NCBI RefSeq assembly: GCF_000176015.1
Contig: NZ_ACYY01000003.1
Span: forward strand, 62,001-126,000
Length of the DNA: 64,000 bases
Origin: Rhodobacter ferrooxidans
Lineage (GTDB): Bacteria; Pseudomonadota; Alphaproteobacteria; Rhodobacterales; Rhodobacteraceae
Reading direction: 5' to 3'
Shown: one piece after another, positions 46,289-55,222 of the stretch
How positions within the stretch are numbered: position 1 is the first letter of the stretch
How the letters are laid out: each line of letters begins with the position of its first letter
Position numbers and translations under genes: made by a program
Notes under the pieces: generated by a model
Told to the model about the DNA's origin: nothing
What the model saw: only the letters and a program-made list of their open reading frames with translations
Database searches by the model: none

Positions 46289-46627
46289 TCAGATCGAGAA
46301 CGAGGTGCCGCAGCCGCAGGACGAACTGGCGTTCGGGTTGTCGATCACGAAACGCGCGCCGATCAGTTCCTCGGAATAGTCGATCACCGCATTGGCCAGA
46401 AACGGCAGCGACACCGCATCGACCAGCACCTTCTGGCCATCCTTCTCCAGCACCAGATCGTCGGCAGCGGGGTCATCCAGCTTGATGTCATACTGGAACC
46501 CGGAACAGCCGCCGCCCTCGACCGCCACCCGCAGGGCGCGCTGCTCGCCCGAGGCCGCAGCAATCTCGGCCAGCCGGGCAAAGGCGCGGTCGGTCACCCG
46601 TGGCGGCAAGGTCAGCGTGATGGCCAT
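46289..46627 (-). CDS. A-type Fe-S carrier (ErpA/IscA/HesB family)
   Basis: A 112-residue Fe-S carrier that receives clusters from the SUF scaffold and passes them to apoproteins. The three ligand cysteines are visible: GGGCSGFQYDI (Cys at about 42), and the C-terminal pair in SSSCGCGTSFSI (about 106 and 108). The protein is the size of ErpA/SufA. It is about 34 kb away from the suf operon, which has no A-type gene of its own in this window. The start giving MAITLTLPPRVTD is preferred over the longer frame (to 46813). It is divergent from dgt and has a promoter-like sequence upstream. Confidence 0.9.
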   Translation of the reverse strand: MAITLTLPPRVTDRAFARLAEIAAASGEQRALRVAVEGGGCSGFQYDIKLDDPAADDLVLEKDGQKVLVDAVSLPFLANAVIDYSEELIGARFVIDNPNASSSCGCGTSFSI

Positions 46628-46659
46628 GAAAATCCCCGTGTCAATTCTGTCACCCGGAA

Positions 46660-46688
46660 CATATAGGTTGAACAGGATGCCCCGACAA
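46660..46688 (-). promoter_or_regulatory. Candidate promoter of the A-type Fe-S carrier gene
   Basis: On the minus strand TTGTCG (46683-46688), 17 bases, TATATG (46660-46665). It lies about 33 bases upstream of the start codon and inside the 72-base divergent gap to the dGTPase gene. Confidence 0.4.
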
Positions 46689-46699
46689 GAACAGGCGAC

Positions 46700-47866
46700 A
46701 TGATGCTGGCCCCCTATGCCTGCCACCCCGAAGCTTCCCGCGGGCGGCTTTACCCCGAAACCATGTCCAGCTTTCGCTCGGCCTTTCAGCGCGACCGCGA
46801 CCGGATCATCCATTCATCGGCCTTCCGGCGGTTGAAGCACAAGACCCAGGTGTTCGTCGAACACGAGGGCGATTATTACCGCACCCGGCTGACCCATTCG
46901 ATCGAGGTGGCGCAGGTGGCGCGCACCATCGCCGGGGTGCTGGGCCTGAACACCGATCTGGCCGAGGCGGTGGCACTGGCGCATGATCTGGGCCACACCC
47001 CGTTCGGCCATACCGGCGAGGATGCCCTTGGCGCGCTGATGGCGCCTTACGGCGGCTTTGACCACAACGCCCAGGCGCTGCGGATCGTCACCAAGCTGGA
47101 ACGCCACTACGCCGATTTCGACGGGCTGAACCTGACCTGGGAAACCCTTGAAGGGCTGGCCAAGCACAACGGCCCGGTCACCGGCCCCCACGCCGATGCC
47201 AAGCACGCGGGGCCCTTGCCCTACGCGCTGGCCGAATGTAACGCCGCCTGGGATCTGGAGCTTTCCACCCATGCATCGGCCGAGGCGCAGGTGGCGGCGA
47301 TTGCCGATGACGTGGCCTATTCGCACCATGACCTGCACGACGGGTTGCGTTCCGGCCTGTTCAGCGAGGCCGACCTGATGGACCTGCCGGTGACCGGCCC
47401 GGCCTTTGCCGAGGTGGACGCTCGCTACCCCGGCCTCGACCCGATGCGCCGCCGCCACGAGGCGCTGCGCCGGGTGTTCGGCCGCATGGTCGAGGATGTG
47501 ATCGCGGTGGCGAAGAACCGCCTCGACGCCGCACAACCGAAATCGGTCGAGGAGATTCGCGGCCTTGGCACCACGGTGATCCGGTTCTCCAAACCGCTGT
47601 ATCAGGACCTGAAGGCCATTCGCGGCTTCCTGTTCACCCACATGTATCGCGCGCCCTCGGTGATGGTCGAACGCGCCCGCGTCACCATCGTGATCAACGA
47701 CCTGTTCCCGCTGTTTCTGGCGCATCCCGAACACCTGCCCGCCGAATGGCGCGCCGATGTGGCGCAGGCGGCGGATCAGACGGCGCTGGCCCGCATCGTC
47801 GCCGACTATGTGGCCGGCATGACCGACCGCTTCGCGCTCCAGGAACACGCAAGGCTCTGCGGCTGA
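46700..47866 (+). CDS. dgt: dGTP triphosphohydrolase-like dNTPase
   Basis: Removes triphosphate from dGTP or other dNTPs, keeping nucleotide pools low. 388 residues with the HD fold. The metal-binding region is THSIEVAQVARTIAG (histidine at about 67) and AHDLGHTPFGHTGEDAL (HD at about 94). A later histidine stretch is at SHHDLHDGLRSGL near 214, and KPLYQDLKAIRGFLFTHMY is the family's C-terminal part. The N-terminal sequence MMLAPYACHPEASRGRLYPE is typical for alphaproteobacterial members. It lies next to the A-type carrier gene across a divergent promoter. A routine housekeeping gene. Confidence 0.9.
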   Translation: MMLAPYACHPEASRGRLYPETMSSFRSAFQRDRDRIIHSSAFRRLKHKTQVFVEHEGDYYRTRLTHSIEVAQVARTIAGVLGLNTDLAEAVALAHDLGHTPFGHTGEDALGALMAPYGGFDHNAQALRIVTKLERHYADFDGLNLTWETLEGLAKHNGPVTGPHADAKHAGPLPYALAECNAAWDLELSTHASAEAQVAAIADDVAYSHHDLHDGLRSGLFSEADLMDLPVTGPAFAEVDARYPGLDPMRRRHEALRRVFGRMVEDVIAVAKNRLDAAQPKSVEEIRGLGTTVIRFSKPLYQDLKAIRGFLFTHMYRAPSVMVERARVTIVINDLFPLFLAHPEHLPAEWRADVAQAADQTALARIVADYVAGMTDRFALQEHARLCG

Positions 47867-47870
47867 TCCA

Positions 47871-47923
47871 TTTCGCCTGTTCTCAAGTATCCCCGGGGGG
47901 TGCGGGGGGCAGGCAGCCCCCCG
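47871..47923 (-). repeat. Intergenic hairpin/GGATATTT element, copy G
   Basis: On the minus strand: CGGGGGGC, loop TGCCT, GCCCCCCG, then CACCCCCCGGGGATACTTGA, GAACAG and GCGAAA. Here the core reads GGATACTT. It fills the gap between the convergent dgt and dsbB genes and may act as a two-way terminator. Confidence 0.65.
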
Positions 47924-47938
47924 CTCTGTTTCAGCCGC

Positions 47939-48400
47939 TCAGCGCCGCCGCACCGAAGCCGCGGCGAACCACAGCACCGCAAACCCCAGCGCCAGCAGCG
48001 TGTTCCAGCTTGCCAGCGACAGCGTCAGGAACTCGAACCCCACCTCGTCGCAGCGCACCACCGGGGCGGCCAGAATCTGGTTCAGCAGATCTTCCGGCGA
48101 CACCCCCGCCACCGAGCCGGAGGTGCAAGAGGCAGGGCCAGCCCACCAGTGCCGCTCGACCCCGGTGTGATAGGCGCCGATCCCCGCCGTGGTCAGCGCC
48201 GCCAGCCCGCCCAGCACCGGCAGCGTCCGCCCCCGCAGCAGCAGTGCCAGCACCCCGATCGCCACCGCCACCATATGCGGATAGCGCTGCCAAAGGCACA
48301 GCTCGCAGGGCGGCGGCCCACCCCACAGCGGGGCGGCAAAGGCCGCGATCAGCAAGGCCGCCGAACCGCCCACGGCCAGCAAGATCAGGATGTTGCGCAT
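47939..48400 (-). CDS. DsbB-family disulfide bond formation protein
   Basis: A 153-residue membrane protein with four helices that reoxidises DsbA by passing electrons to quinone. The N-terminal CxxC is in PPCELCLWQRYPH at about 33-45, and the second cysteine pair is in SCTSGSVAGV (about 93) and VVRCDEVGFEF (about 118). Four hydrophobic stretches lie at about 5-25, 48-62, 66-85 and 125-145. The gene is followed after ten bases by a YqaA-type gene, both on the minus strand. The DsbA partner is not in this window. Confidence 0.88.
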   Translation of the reverse strand: MRNILILLAVGGSAALLIAAFAAPLWGGPPPCELCLWQRYPHMVAVAIGVLALLLRGRTLPVLGGLAALTTAGIGAYHTGVERHWWAGPASCTSGSVAGVSPEDLLNQILAAPVVRCDEVGFEFLTLSLASWNTLLALGFAVLWFAAASVRRR

Positions 48401-48410
48401 CAGCGCCTCC

Positions 48411-48995
48411 TTACAGGTATTTCACCGCCGCCCAGACCAGTGCCAGCGCCCCGGCCACCCCGGCCACCACCAGCGGAAACCGTCGCTCGATGAAACCGAC
48501 AATGGCCTGCCCATAGCGTCGCAGCAGCCAGGCCAGCAGATAGAACCGCGCCCCGCGGGCCACGATGGCCGACAGGATGAACAGTTTCAGATCGAAGGCA
48601 ACCACCCCTGACAGGATCGTGACCACCTTCATCGGCGGCAGATGCGACAGCCCCGACGTTACCAGCAACAGCAGGATCGCCTCGGCCCCGGTGCCCTGGC
48701 GCAACGCGTCGAACGCCGCCAGCTTGCCGTAGAATTCCAGGATCGGCCGGGCGATCATGTCGAAGAAATAGAACCCGATCACCCAGCCCAGTATCCCCCC
48801 CAGCACCGAGGTCACGGTGGCGATCAGCGCATATCGCATCGCCTTTTCGGGGCGCGACAGGCACATCGGAACGAACAGCACATCCGCCGGGATCGGGAAG
48901 ACCGAGCTTTCGACGAAGGACACCGCCGCCAGCGCCACCGGGGCCTGCCGCGACCCCGCCCAACGCAGGGTCCAGTGATACAGCGCGCGAAACAT
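48411..48995 (-). CDS. YqaA-like DedA-superfamily membrane protein
   Basis: A 194-residue inner-membrane protein of the VTT/DedA group (YqaA branch). The core contains VSFVESSVFPIPADVLFVP at about 25-43, the glycine-rich VLGGILGWVIGFYFF at about 60-76, and LVTSGLSHLPPMKVVTILSGV at about 110-130 with the conserved proline pair. The next segment LKLFILSAIVARGARFYLLA includes the family arginine. GGAGG is four bases from this ATG; the preceding ATG is one base from it. It is likely a lipid or ion transporter of unknown specificity. It is transcribed upstream of dsbB. Confidence 0.82.
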   Translation of the reverse strand: MFRALYHWTLRWAGSRQAPVALAAVSFVESSVFPIPADVLFVPMCLSRPEKAMRYALIATVTSVLGGILGWVIGFYFFDMIARPILEFYGKLAAFDALRQGTGAEAILLLLVTSGLSHLPPMKVVTILSGVVAFDLKLFILSAIVARGARFYLLAWLLRRYGQAIVGFIERRFPLVVAGVAGALALVWAAVKYL

Positions 48996-49117
48996 CATGC
49001 CTCCAGGGTTGCCCGCCGCTTGCACCATGGCCGGGCGGCAAGGTCAAGCCAGCTTGGGGGTTACTTTGGCCGCCGCTTTGGCTACACTTGGCCGCACAAT
49101 CATTAGGGGGTGACGGC

Positions 49118-49963
49118 ATGGAGTGGAAAGGCAGACGCGGCAGCGGCAATATCGAGGATCGCCGTGGCGCATCCATCGGCCGGGTCGGCGGTATCGGCGG
49201 CGTTGGCGCTGTTGCCGTGCTGCTGATCGGCTATTTCCTCGGGGTCGATCTGACGCCGCTGCTGAACGACCCCGGCCTCAACACCGGCGGCCCCCCGCGT
49301 GAGATCACTGCCGCCGACCAGCAGGCGGGCGAGTTCGTCTCGGTGACGCTGGCCGATACCGAAGAGGTCTGGGACAAGGTGTTCAAGGACCAACTGGGTG
49401 CCACCTACAACCAGCCGGTGCTGGTGCTTTACAAGGACGTGACGCAATCGCCCTGCGGCGGCGCCTCGGGGGCCACCGGGCCGTTCTACTGCCCGGGTGA
49501 CAAGAAGATCTATCTCGACACCGCGTTTTTCACCACGCTGTCGGACCGTCTGGGGGCGAAGGGCGATTTCGCCGCCGCCTATGTGGTGGCGCATGAAGTG
49601 GCGCATCATGTGCAGGACGAATTGGGGATTCTGGGCGAGGCCAATGCCGCCCGTGCGCGCATGTCCGAGGCCGACAGCAATCAGGTTTCGGTGCGCATCG
49701 AGTTGCAGGCCGATTGTCTGGCGGGCATCTGGGCGCGTCAGGCCGAGGCGCAGTTCGGCTCGATCTCGCCCGGCGATCTGGAAGAGGCGGTGAACGCCGC
49801 CCGCAAGATCGGTGACGACACCCTGCAAGCCAGCGCCGGCCAGCGGCCCTCGCCCGACAGCTTTACCCATGGCACCTCGAAGCAGCGCTCGACCTGGTTC
49901 GTGCGCGGCTACAACTCGGGCCGTCTGGACCAGTGCGATACCTTCGGCACCAACCGGCTGTAG
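49118..49963 (+). CDS. Neutral zinc metallopeptidase, YpfJ/KPN_02809-like
   Basis: A 281-residue membrane-anchored zinc protease. The N-terminus MEWKGRRGSGNIEDRRGASI is the typical cytoplasmic head, followed by one membrane helix (about 23-42). The active-site motif AYVVAHEVAHHVQDELGI is at about 158-175 (HEVAH), and a later zinc ligand is in RIELQADCLAGIW with the family Asp. The tail has FTHGTSKQRSTWFVRGYNSG, also a family marker. The role is unknown. GGGGGTGA supplies the ribosome site. The longer frame (from 49088) lacks it. Confidence 0.87.
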   Translation: MEWKGRRGSGNIEDRRGASIGRVGGIGGVGAVAVLLIGYFLGVDLTPLLNDPGLNTGGPPREITAADQQAGEFVSVTLADTEEVWDKVFKDQLGATYNQPVLVLYKDVTQSPCGGASGATGPFYCPGDKKIYLDTAFFTTLSDRLGAKGDFAAAYVVAHEVAHHVQDELGILGEANAARARMSEADSNQVSVRIELQADCLAGIWARQAEAQFGSISPGDLEEAVNAARKIGDDTLQASAGQRPSPDSFTHGTSKQRSTWFVRGYNSGRLDQCDTFGTNRL

Positions 49964-50031
49964 CGCCCGATTGAACGCGGGGCCAAAGGGGAATTGACGC
50001 ACGCGGCGGGGCGGGCTAAACCGCCCTCCGT

Positions 50032-50115
50032 GCCCGAGTGGTGGAATGGTAGACGCAGAGGACTCAAAATCCTCCGCCGCGAGGCGTGTCGGTTCGAGTC
50101 CGACCTCGGGCACCA
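50032..50115 (+). tRNA. tRNA-Leu (anticodon CAA)
   Basis: An 84-base cloverleaf with encoded CCA. Acceptor arms GCCCGAG and CTCGGGC pair fully, and A is the discriminator. The anticodon arm GAGGA-CTCAAAA-TCCTC has anticodon CAA, which reads leucine TTG codons. A long variable arm (CGCCGCGAGGCGT) is typical of class II tRNAs. The T arm contains GGTTCGAGTCC. Confidence 0.97.
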
Positions 50116-50144
50116 CCTTATCCGATGATGTTTGGCCCGGTTGA

Positions 50145-51434
<1,290 letters not shown>

Positions 51435-51462
51435 TCCCTTCAGGGTCGGACGGCTGAAGAAA

Positions 51463-51490
51463 GGCCCCGAGGCAGCGATGCTTCGGGGCC
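51463..51490 (+). terminator. Strong hairpin terminator after the TRAP binding-protein gene
   Basis: A 12-pair stem (GGCCCCGAGGCA paired with TGCTTCGGGGCC, one G-T pair) closes the tetraloop GCGA, 29 bases after the binding-protein stop. The trailing sequence is ATTTGCTG, only a short T-run. Its convergent position suggests it also stops transcription from the permease side. Confidence 0.7.
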
Positions 51491-51528
51491 ATTTGCTGCG
51501 GATTGCGGCGCGCTGCGTCAGCCAGAGC

Positions 51529-51573
51529 CAAAAGTTTTCCAAAACTTTTGCCAAAATCCTTCGAAGGATTTTG
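51529..51573. repeat. Two adjacent palindromes between convergent TRAP genes
   Basis: Positions 51529-51550: arms CAAAAGTTTT/AAAACTTTTG around CC. Positions 51552-51573: a perfect 22-base palindrome with arms CAAAATCCTTC/GAAGGATTTTG. Both have A- and T-rich outer ends, as expected for two-way terminators, and they lie just before the permease stop. Such pieces look like copies of a repeat. Confidence 0.65.
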
Positions 51574-51582
51574 CCTGTCCCG

Positions 51583-53517
51583 CTAGGGCGAGGCGGGAGC
51601 CGGTGCAGGCAGGATGAGCGGCTGCCCGACCGGCGCCGGTGAAAGCGCAGGCGGGGGGACGGGTTCCTGTGCCGGTTCCAGCGCAGGCACAGGCTCTGCC
51701 GCCGGTTCCGGGGCAGGCGCTGTGGCGGCGTCCGGGGCAGGGGTCGGCGCAGGAGGTGCAAGCCCGGGAGGCGGGGCCAGACCGGGGGGCGGGGTCAGTC
51801 CGGGCGGGGGTGCCAGTCCCGGAGGCTGGGCAAGACCGCCACCCAAACCTCCACCCAGACCGCCGCCGCCCAGCGCGCCGCCGCTGCCCAGACCGCTGCC
51901 GCCCATCATCGTCGGCAGGGTGATCTTGACGTTGGTGGTGTCGATTGCCGGCCCCTTGTAATGCATCACCATCTGCGGGAAAGCGATCACCAGCGCCACC
52001 ATCACCACCTGGATGATCACGAAGGGCACCGCCCCCCAATAGATCTGGCCGGTGGTCACCGGAGCGGTGCGGATGCCGGTCACCTTGTCGATGAAGGCCG
52101 ATTTCGGTGCCACCGAGCGCAGGTAGAACAGCGCGAACCCGAAGGGCGGATGCATGAACGAGGTCTGCATGTTCACGCCCAGAATGATCCCGAACCAGAT
52201 CAGGTCGATCCCCATCGCGTTGGCCGCCGGGACCAGCAGCGGCACGATGATGAACGCCAGTTCGAAGAAATCGAGGAAAAACGCCAGCAGGAACACCAGC
52301 AGCGACACCGCCACCAGAAAGCCGGTCTCGCCGCCGGGCAGCGAGGTCAGCAGATGCTCGACCCAGATATGGCCGTTGACGCCGTAGAAGGTCAGCGAGA
52401 ACACCCGCGCGCCCAGCAGGATGAACATCACGAAGGCCGACAGCCGCGTGGTCGAGGTCAGCGCCTGACTGACCACACCGAAGTTCAGCCGCCCCTTCAT
52501 CAGCGCCAGCAGCAGCGCGCCGACAGCGCCCATGGCCCCGCCCTCGGTCGGCGTGGCGATGCCAAGGAAGATGGTGCCCAACACCAGAAAGATCAGCGCC
52601 AGCGGCGGGATCAGCACGATGATCACCTGCTGCGCCAGCCGCGACATCAGGTTGGTTTTCAAGCCCCGGTCGATGATCGCAGCAATATAGATCACCACAA
52701 CGCCGACCGTGGCCCCCAGAATGTCGGCATTGGCCCCCTGCGTCGCGTAAAGCAGCTTGTGCGCGCCCCAGGAGCAGCCCACCGCCACCGCCAGCGCCAC
52801 GAAAAGCGAGGTGACGCCATTGCCCAGTGTGCGCGCCTCCAGCGGCAGGGCAGGCATCAGCTTGGGCCGGAAGATCGACACCAGCAGCACATAAAGCATG
52901 TAAAGCCCGGTCAGGATCAGCCCCGGCAGCAGCGCCGCCTTGTACATGTCACCGACCGACTTGCCCAACTGATCGGCCAGCACGATCAGCACGAGACTCG
53001 GCGGGATGATCTGCGCCAGCGTGCCCGAGGCGGCGATGACGCCCGAAGCCACCCGCCGGTCATAGCCATAGCGCAGCATGATCGGCAGCGAAATCAGCCC
53101 CATGGCGATCACCGATGCCGCCACCACGCCGGTCGTGGCCGCCAGCAACGCGCCGACGATGATCACCGCATAGGCCAGCCCGCCGCGCACCGGGCCGAAC
53201 AATTGCCCGATGGTGTCCAGAAGGTCCTCGGCCATGCCCGATCGTTCCAGCACGATGCCCATGAAGGTGAAGAACGGTATGGCCAGCAGGGTGTCATTCG
53301 ACATCACCCCCCAGAACCGCTCGGGCAGCGCGCCCAGCAACGGCCAGTCGAGGTTGATCGACCCCGCCGACAGTGGCGCCAGTTCCACCCCGATGAAGAA
53401 GAAGAACAAGCCGTTCGCCGCCAGCGCAAACGCCACCGGATAGCCCAGCAGCATGAACACCACCAGACTGGCGAACATGATCGGCGCCAGGTTCTGGGCG
53501 ATGAATTCCAGCATCAT
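51583..53517 (-). CDS. TRAP transporter large permease (DctM) with a long Gly/Pro-rich tail
   Basis: The 12-helix membrane subunit of a TRAP importer, 644 residues against the usual 425-440. The core starts MLEFIAQNLAPIMFASLVVF and contains GGLAYAVIIVGALLAATTGV, SVIAMGLISLPIMLRYGY, IGIATPTEGGAMGAVGALLL-type motifs and VNMQTSFMHPPFGFALFYLR. From about residue 518 a cytosolic or periplasmic tail begins, with a Gly/Leu-rich part (538-562) and a Pro/Ala-rich part with repeated PPPGL blocks (564-644). It overlaps dctQ by four bases (ATGA). Another ATG follows three bases on. It is larger than family models, so the tail may be an adaptor. Confidence 0.9.
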   Translation of the reverse strand: MMLEFIAQNLAPIMFASLVVFMLLGYPVAFALAANGLFFFFIGVELAPLSAGSINLDWPLLGALPERFWGVMSNDTLLAIPFFTFMGIVLERSGMAEDLLDTIGQLFGPVRGGLAYAVIIVGALLAATTGVVAASVIAMGLISLPIMLRYGYDRRVASGVIAASGTLAQIIPPSLVLIVLADQLGKSVGDMYKAALLPGLILTGLYMLYVLLVSIFRPKLMPALPLEARTLGNGVTSLFVALAVAVGCSWGAHKLLYATQGANADILGATVGVVVIYIAAIIDRGLKTNLMSRLAQQVIIVLIPPLALIFLVLGTIFLGIATPTEGGAMGAVGALLLALMKGRLNFGVVSQALTSTTRLSAFVMFILLGARVFSLTFYGVNGHIWVEHLLTSLPGGETGFLVAVSLLVFLLAFFLDFFELAFIIVPLLVPAANAMGIDLIWFGIILGVNMQTSFMHPPFGFALFYLRSVAPKSAFIDKVTGIRTAPVTTGQIYWGAVPFVIIQVVMVALVIAFPQMVMHYKGPAIDTTNVKITLPTMMGGSGLGSGGALGGGGLGGGLGGGLAQPPGLAPPPGLTPPPGLAPPPGLAPPAPTPAPDAATAPAPEPAAEPVPALEPAQEPVPPPALSPAPVGQPLILPAPAPASP

Positions 53518-54098
53518 TTGCTGATCTCCTCGACCAGCGCGCGGCCTTCAAGCTCTGCCGCCTCGTGGACCGAGATGAACGGCGTGGGGTCCGGGATGAT
53601 GCCGCGCATCACCGCGATTTTCTTGATGATTTCGGAAACCCCCTGCAGCGCCAGCAACGAAAACCCCGCCAGCAGCAGCGCCTTGGCCGGCCACAGGATC
53701 AGCCCGCCCGCGTTGGTGGACACCTCGCCGTTGCGCATCGACATCGCCACATAGGGCACGAAATACCAGATCATCAGCAGCACGAAGGGCATCAGGAAGA
53801 ACAGATGGCCGAACAGGTCGATCCAGTGCTGCACCCGGCGCGAGAACAGGCCATAGACGATGTCGATGCGGATATGCTCGTTCTGCCGCAGCGTGTAGGC
53901 CGAGGCCAGAAGGAACGCGGCACCGAACAGATACCACTGCAACTCCAGCCAGGAATTCGACGAATCGTTGAAGATCTTGCGGATCACCGCATTGGTGGCG
54001 CTGACCAGCACCGCGACCAGGATCAGCCAGCCCACCGCCTTGCCGATGATTTCGGTCAGCTTGTCGATGGCCCGGGTCAGGGCGAGCAACAGGTTCAT
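53514..54098 (-). CDS. TRAP transporter small permease (DctQ)
   Basis: A four-helix membrane subunit that pairs with DctM. 194 residues. The pattern includes WLILVAVLVSATNAVIRKIF, SSNSWLELQWYLFGAAFLLA (the W-L-ELQW stretch of DctQ families) and NEHIRIDIVYGLFSRR at about 75-90, the usual HIRVD motif. The C-terminus is acidic (EAAELEGRALVEEISK). The start is supported by GGGAGG six bases upstream. The gene is first in its operon and overlaps dctM by four bases. The binding protein is encoded on the opposite strand past dctM. Confidence 0.92.
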   Translation of the reverse strand: MNLLLALTRAIDKLTEIIGKAVGWLILVAVLVSATNAVIRKIFNDSSNSWLELQWYLFGAAFLLASAYTLRQNEHIRIDIVYGLFSRRVQHWIDLFGHLFFLMPFVLLMIWYFVPYVAMSMRNGEVSTNAGGLILWPAKALLLAGFSLLALQGVSEIIKKIAVMRGIIPDPTPFISVHEAAELEGRALVEEISK

Positions 54099-54226
54099 CT
54101 CAGACCTCCCCTGTTCGCCGTTGTCCGGCAAACGCGCACTGTTTTGTTTACGGTATGGCGGCGGCAGCGGCGGACGTCAATCGGCAGGCCCGGATTCTGC
54201 GGCAATGGGTCCGGCCTGACCCCGGG

Positions 54227-55222
54227 TCAGAACACCGCGTGGTCGCCAAGATCCACCGTTGCCGTGCCGCCCAACAGCCGGGCGTAGAAGTCGAACAACG
54301 TGTCGCTGCCGGTCGAGGGCGTGGCCTCGGCATCATAGCGCCCGCTGGCGGGGTTCAGCACCAGCATGGATTCGGTGGCATAATAGCGGCCGATCCGCGC
54401 CAGCTCGGCCTTGTCGCGCAGCTTGGGAGACAGCTGACCAAGCGTGGACAGCACGGCGATGGCGGCGTCCATCAGCGCCACGGGCACCTGTTTGAACTTC
54501 GGCGCCCGGCCCAGCAGGCGGAACAGTTCTTCGCCCTGTTGCCGTGGCGTGATGGCCGGGCCGGGGCCGCCGATCGGCAGGATGCGGTTGTGGCGGCTGG
54601 GGTCGTGCAGGCAATCTGCGATATAGCCGCCCAGATCGGCGTCGCTGATCGGCTTGCAGGCGGTCAGCGCGCCGTTGCCGAACAGCAGGAACGGCTTGCC
54701 CTGCTGCACCCGCGCCACCTGGCCCGACAGCGATTTGAAAAACGCGGTCGGGCGGACGATGCTGTAGGTCAGACCCGAGGCGATCAGCGCCGTCTCGAAC
54801 GCCAGCTTGGCCTGCTGGAAGGCCAGCAACGGCTTTTGCACGCAGATCGCTGACAGCAGCACCACCTGCGTCACCCCCGCCGCCTGTGCCGCGGCCAAAG
54901 CATCGACATGCGCCTGATGATCAATCGCCCAGGCGTCGCGCGGCACGCCGGTGCGCGAGGCCAGGCAGGACACCAGCGCGTCGAACCGCTCGCCGCGAAA
55001 GCCGTCGCGGGCCAGCGCGCCTGGGTCGGTCACATCGCCAAACCGCAAAAGGGCGGCATCGGGCAGGCCCTTGGCACCGGGCCGCACAAAGCAGACCACC
55101 TGATGACCGCGCTCCAGCAAGGCGGCCAGGGTGGCCCGGCCGATGGTGCCGGTGGCCCCCAGCAGGAACACCCGCCGGGGTTGCGGTGCCGGTGCGTCCG
55201 GGGCGGTTTCTGAAGTGTGCAT
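54227..55222 (-). CDS. bciA: Divinyl (bacterio)chlorophyllide 8-vinyl reductase BciA
   Basis: Reduces the 8-vinyl group of divinyl protochlorophyllide or chlorophyllide with NADPH on the way to bacteriochlorophyll. A 331-residue SDR-like protein. The NADP motif is RRVFLLGATGTIGRATLAAL at about 17-36, and CVQKPLLAFQQAKLAFETAL lies near the active site. The C-terminal RIGRYYATESMLVLNP, then TPSTGSDTLFDFYARLL, is shared with plant DVR proteins. The start after AAGAGG gives MHTSETAPDAPAP. It lies outside any photosynthesis cluster visible here. It implies phototrophic capacity now or in the past. Confidence 0.9.
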   Translation of the reverse strand: MHTSETAPDAPAPQPRRVFLLGATGTIGRATLAALLERGHQVVCFVRPGAKGLPDAALLRFGDVTDPGALARDGFRGERFDALVSCLASRTGVPRDAWAIDHQAHVDALAAAQAAGVTQVVLLSAICVQKPLLAFQQAKLAFETALIASGLTYSIVRPTAFFKSLSGQVARVQQGKPFLLFGNGALTACKPISDADLGGYIADCLHDPSRHNRILPIGGPGPAITPRQQGEELFRLLGRAPKFKQVPVALMDAAIAVLSTLGQLSPKLRDKAELARIGRYYATESMLVLNPASGRYDAEATPSTGSDTLFDFYARLLGGTATVDLGDHAVF

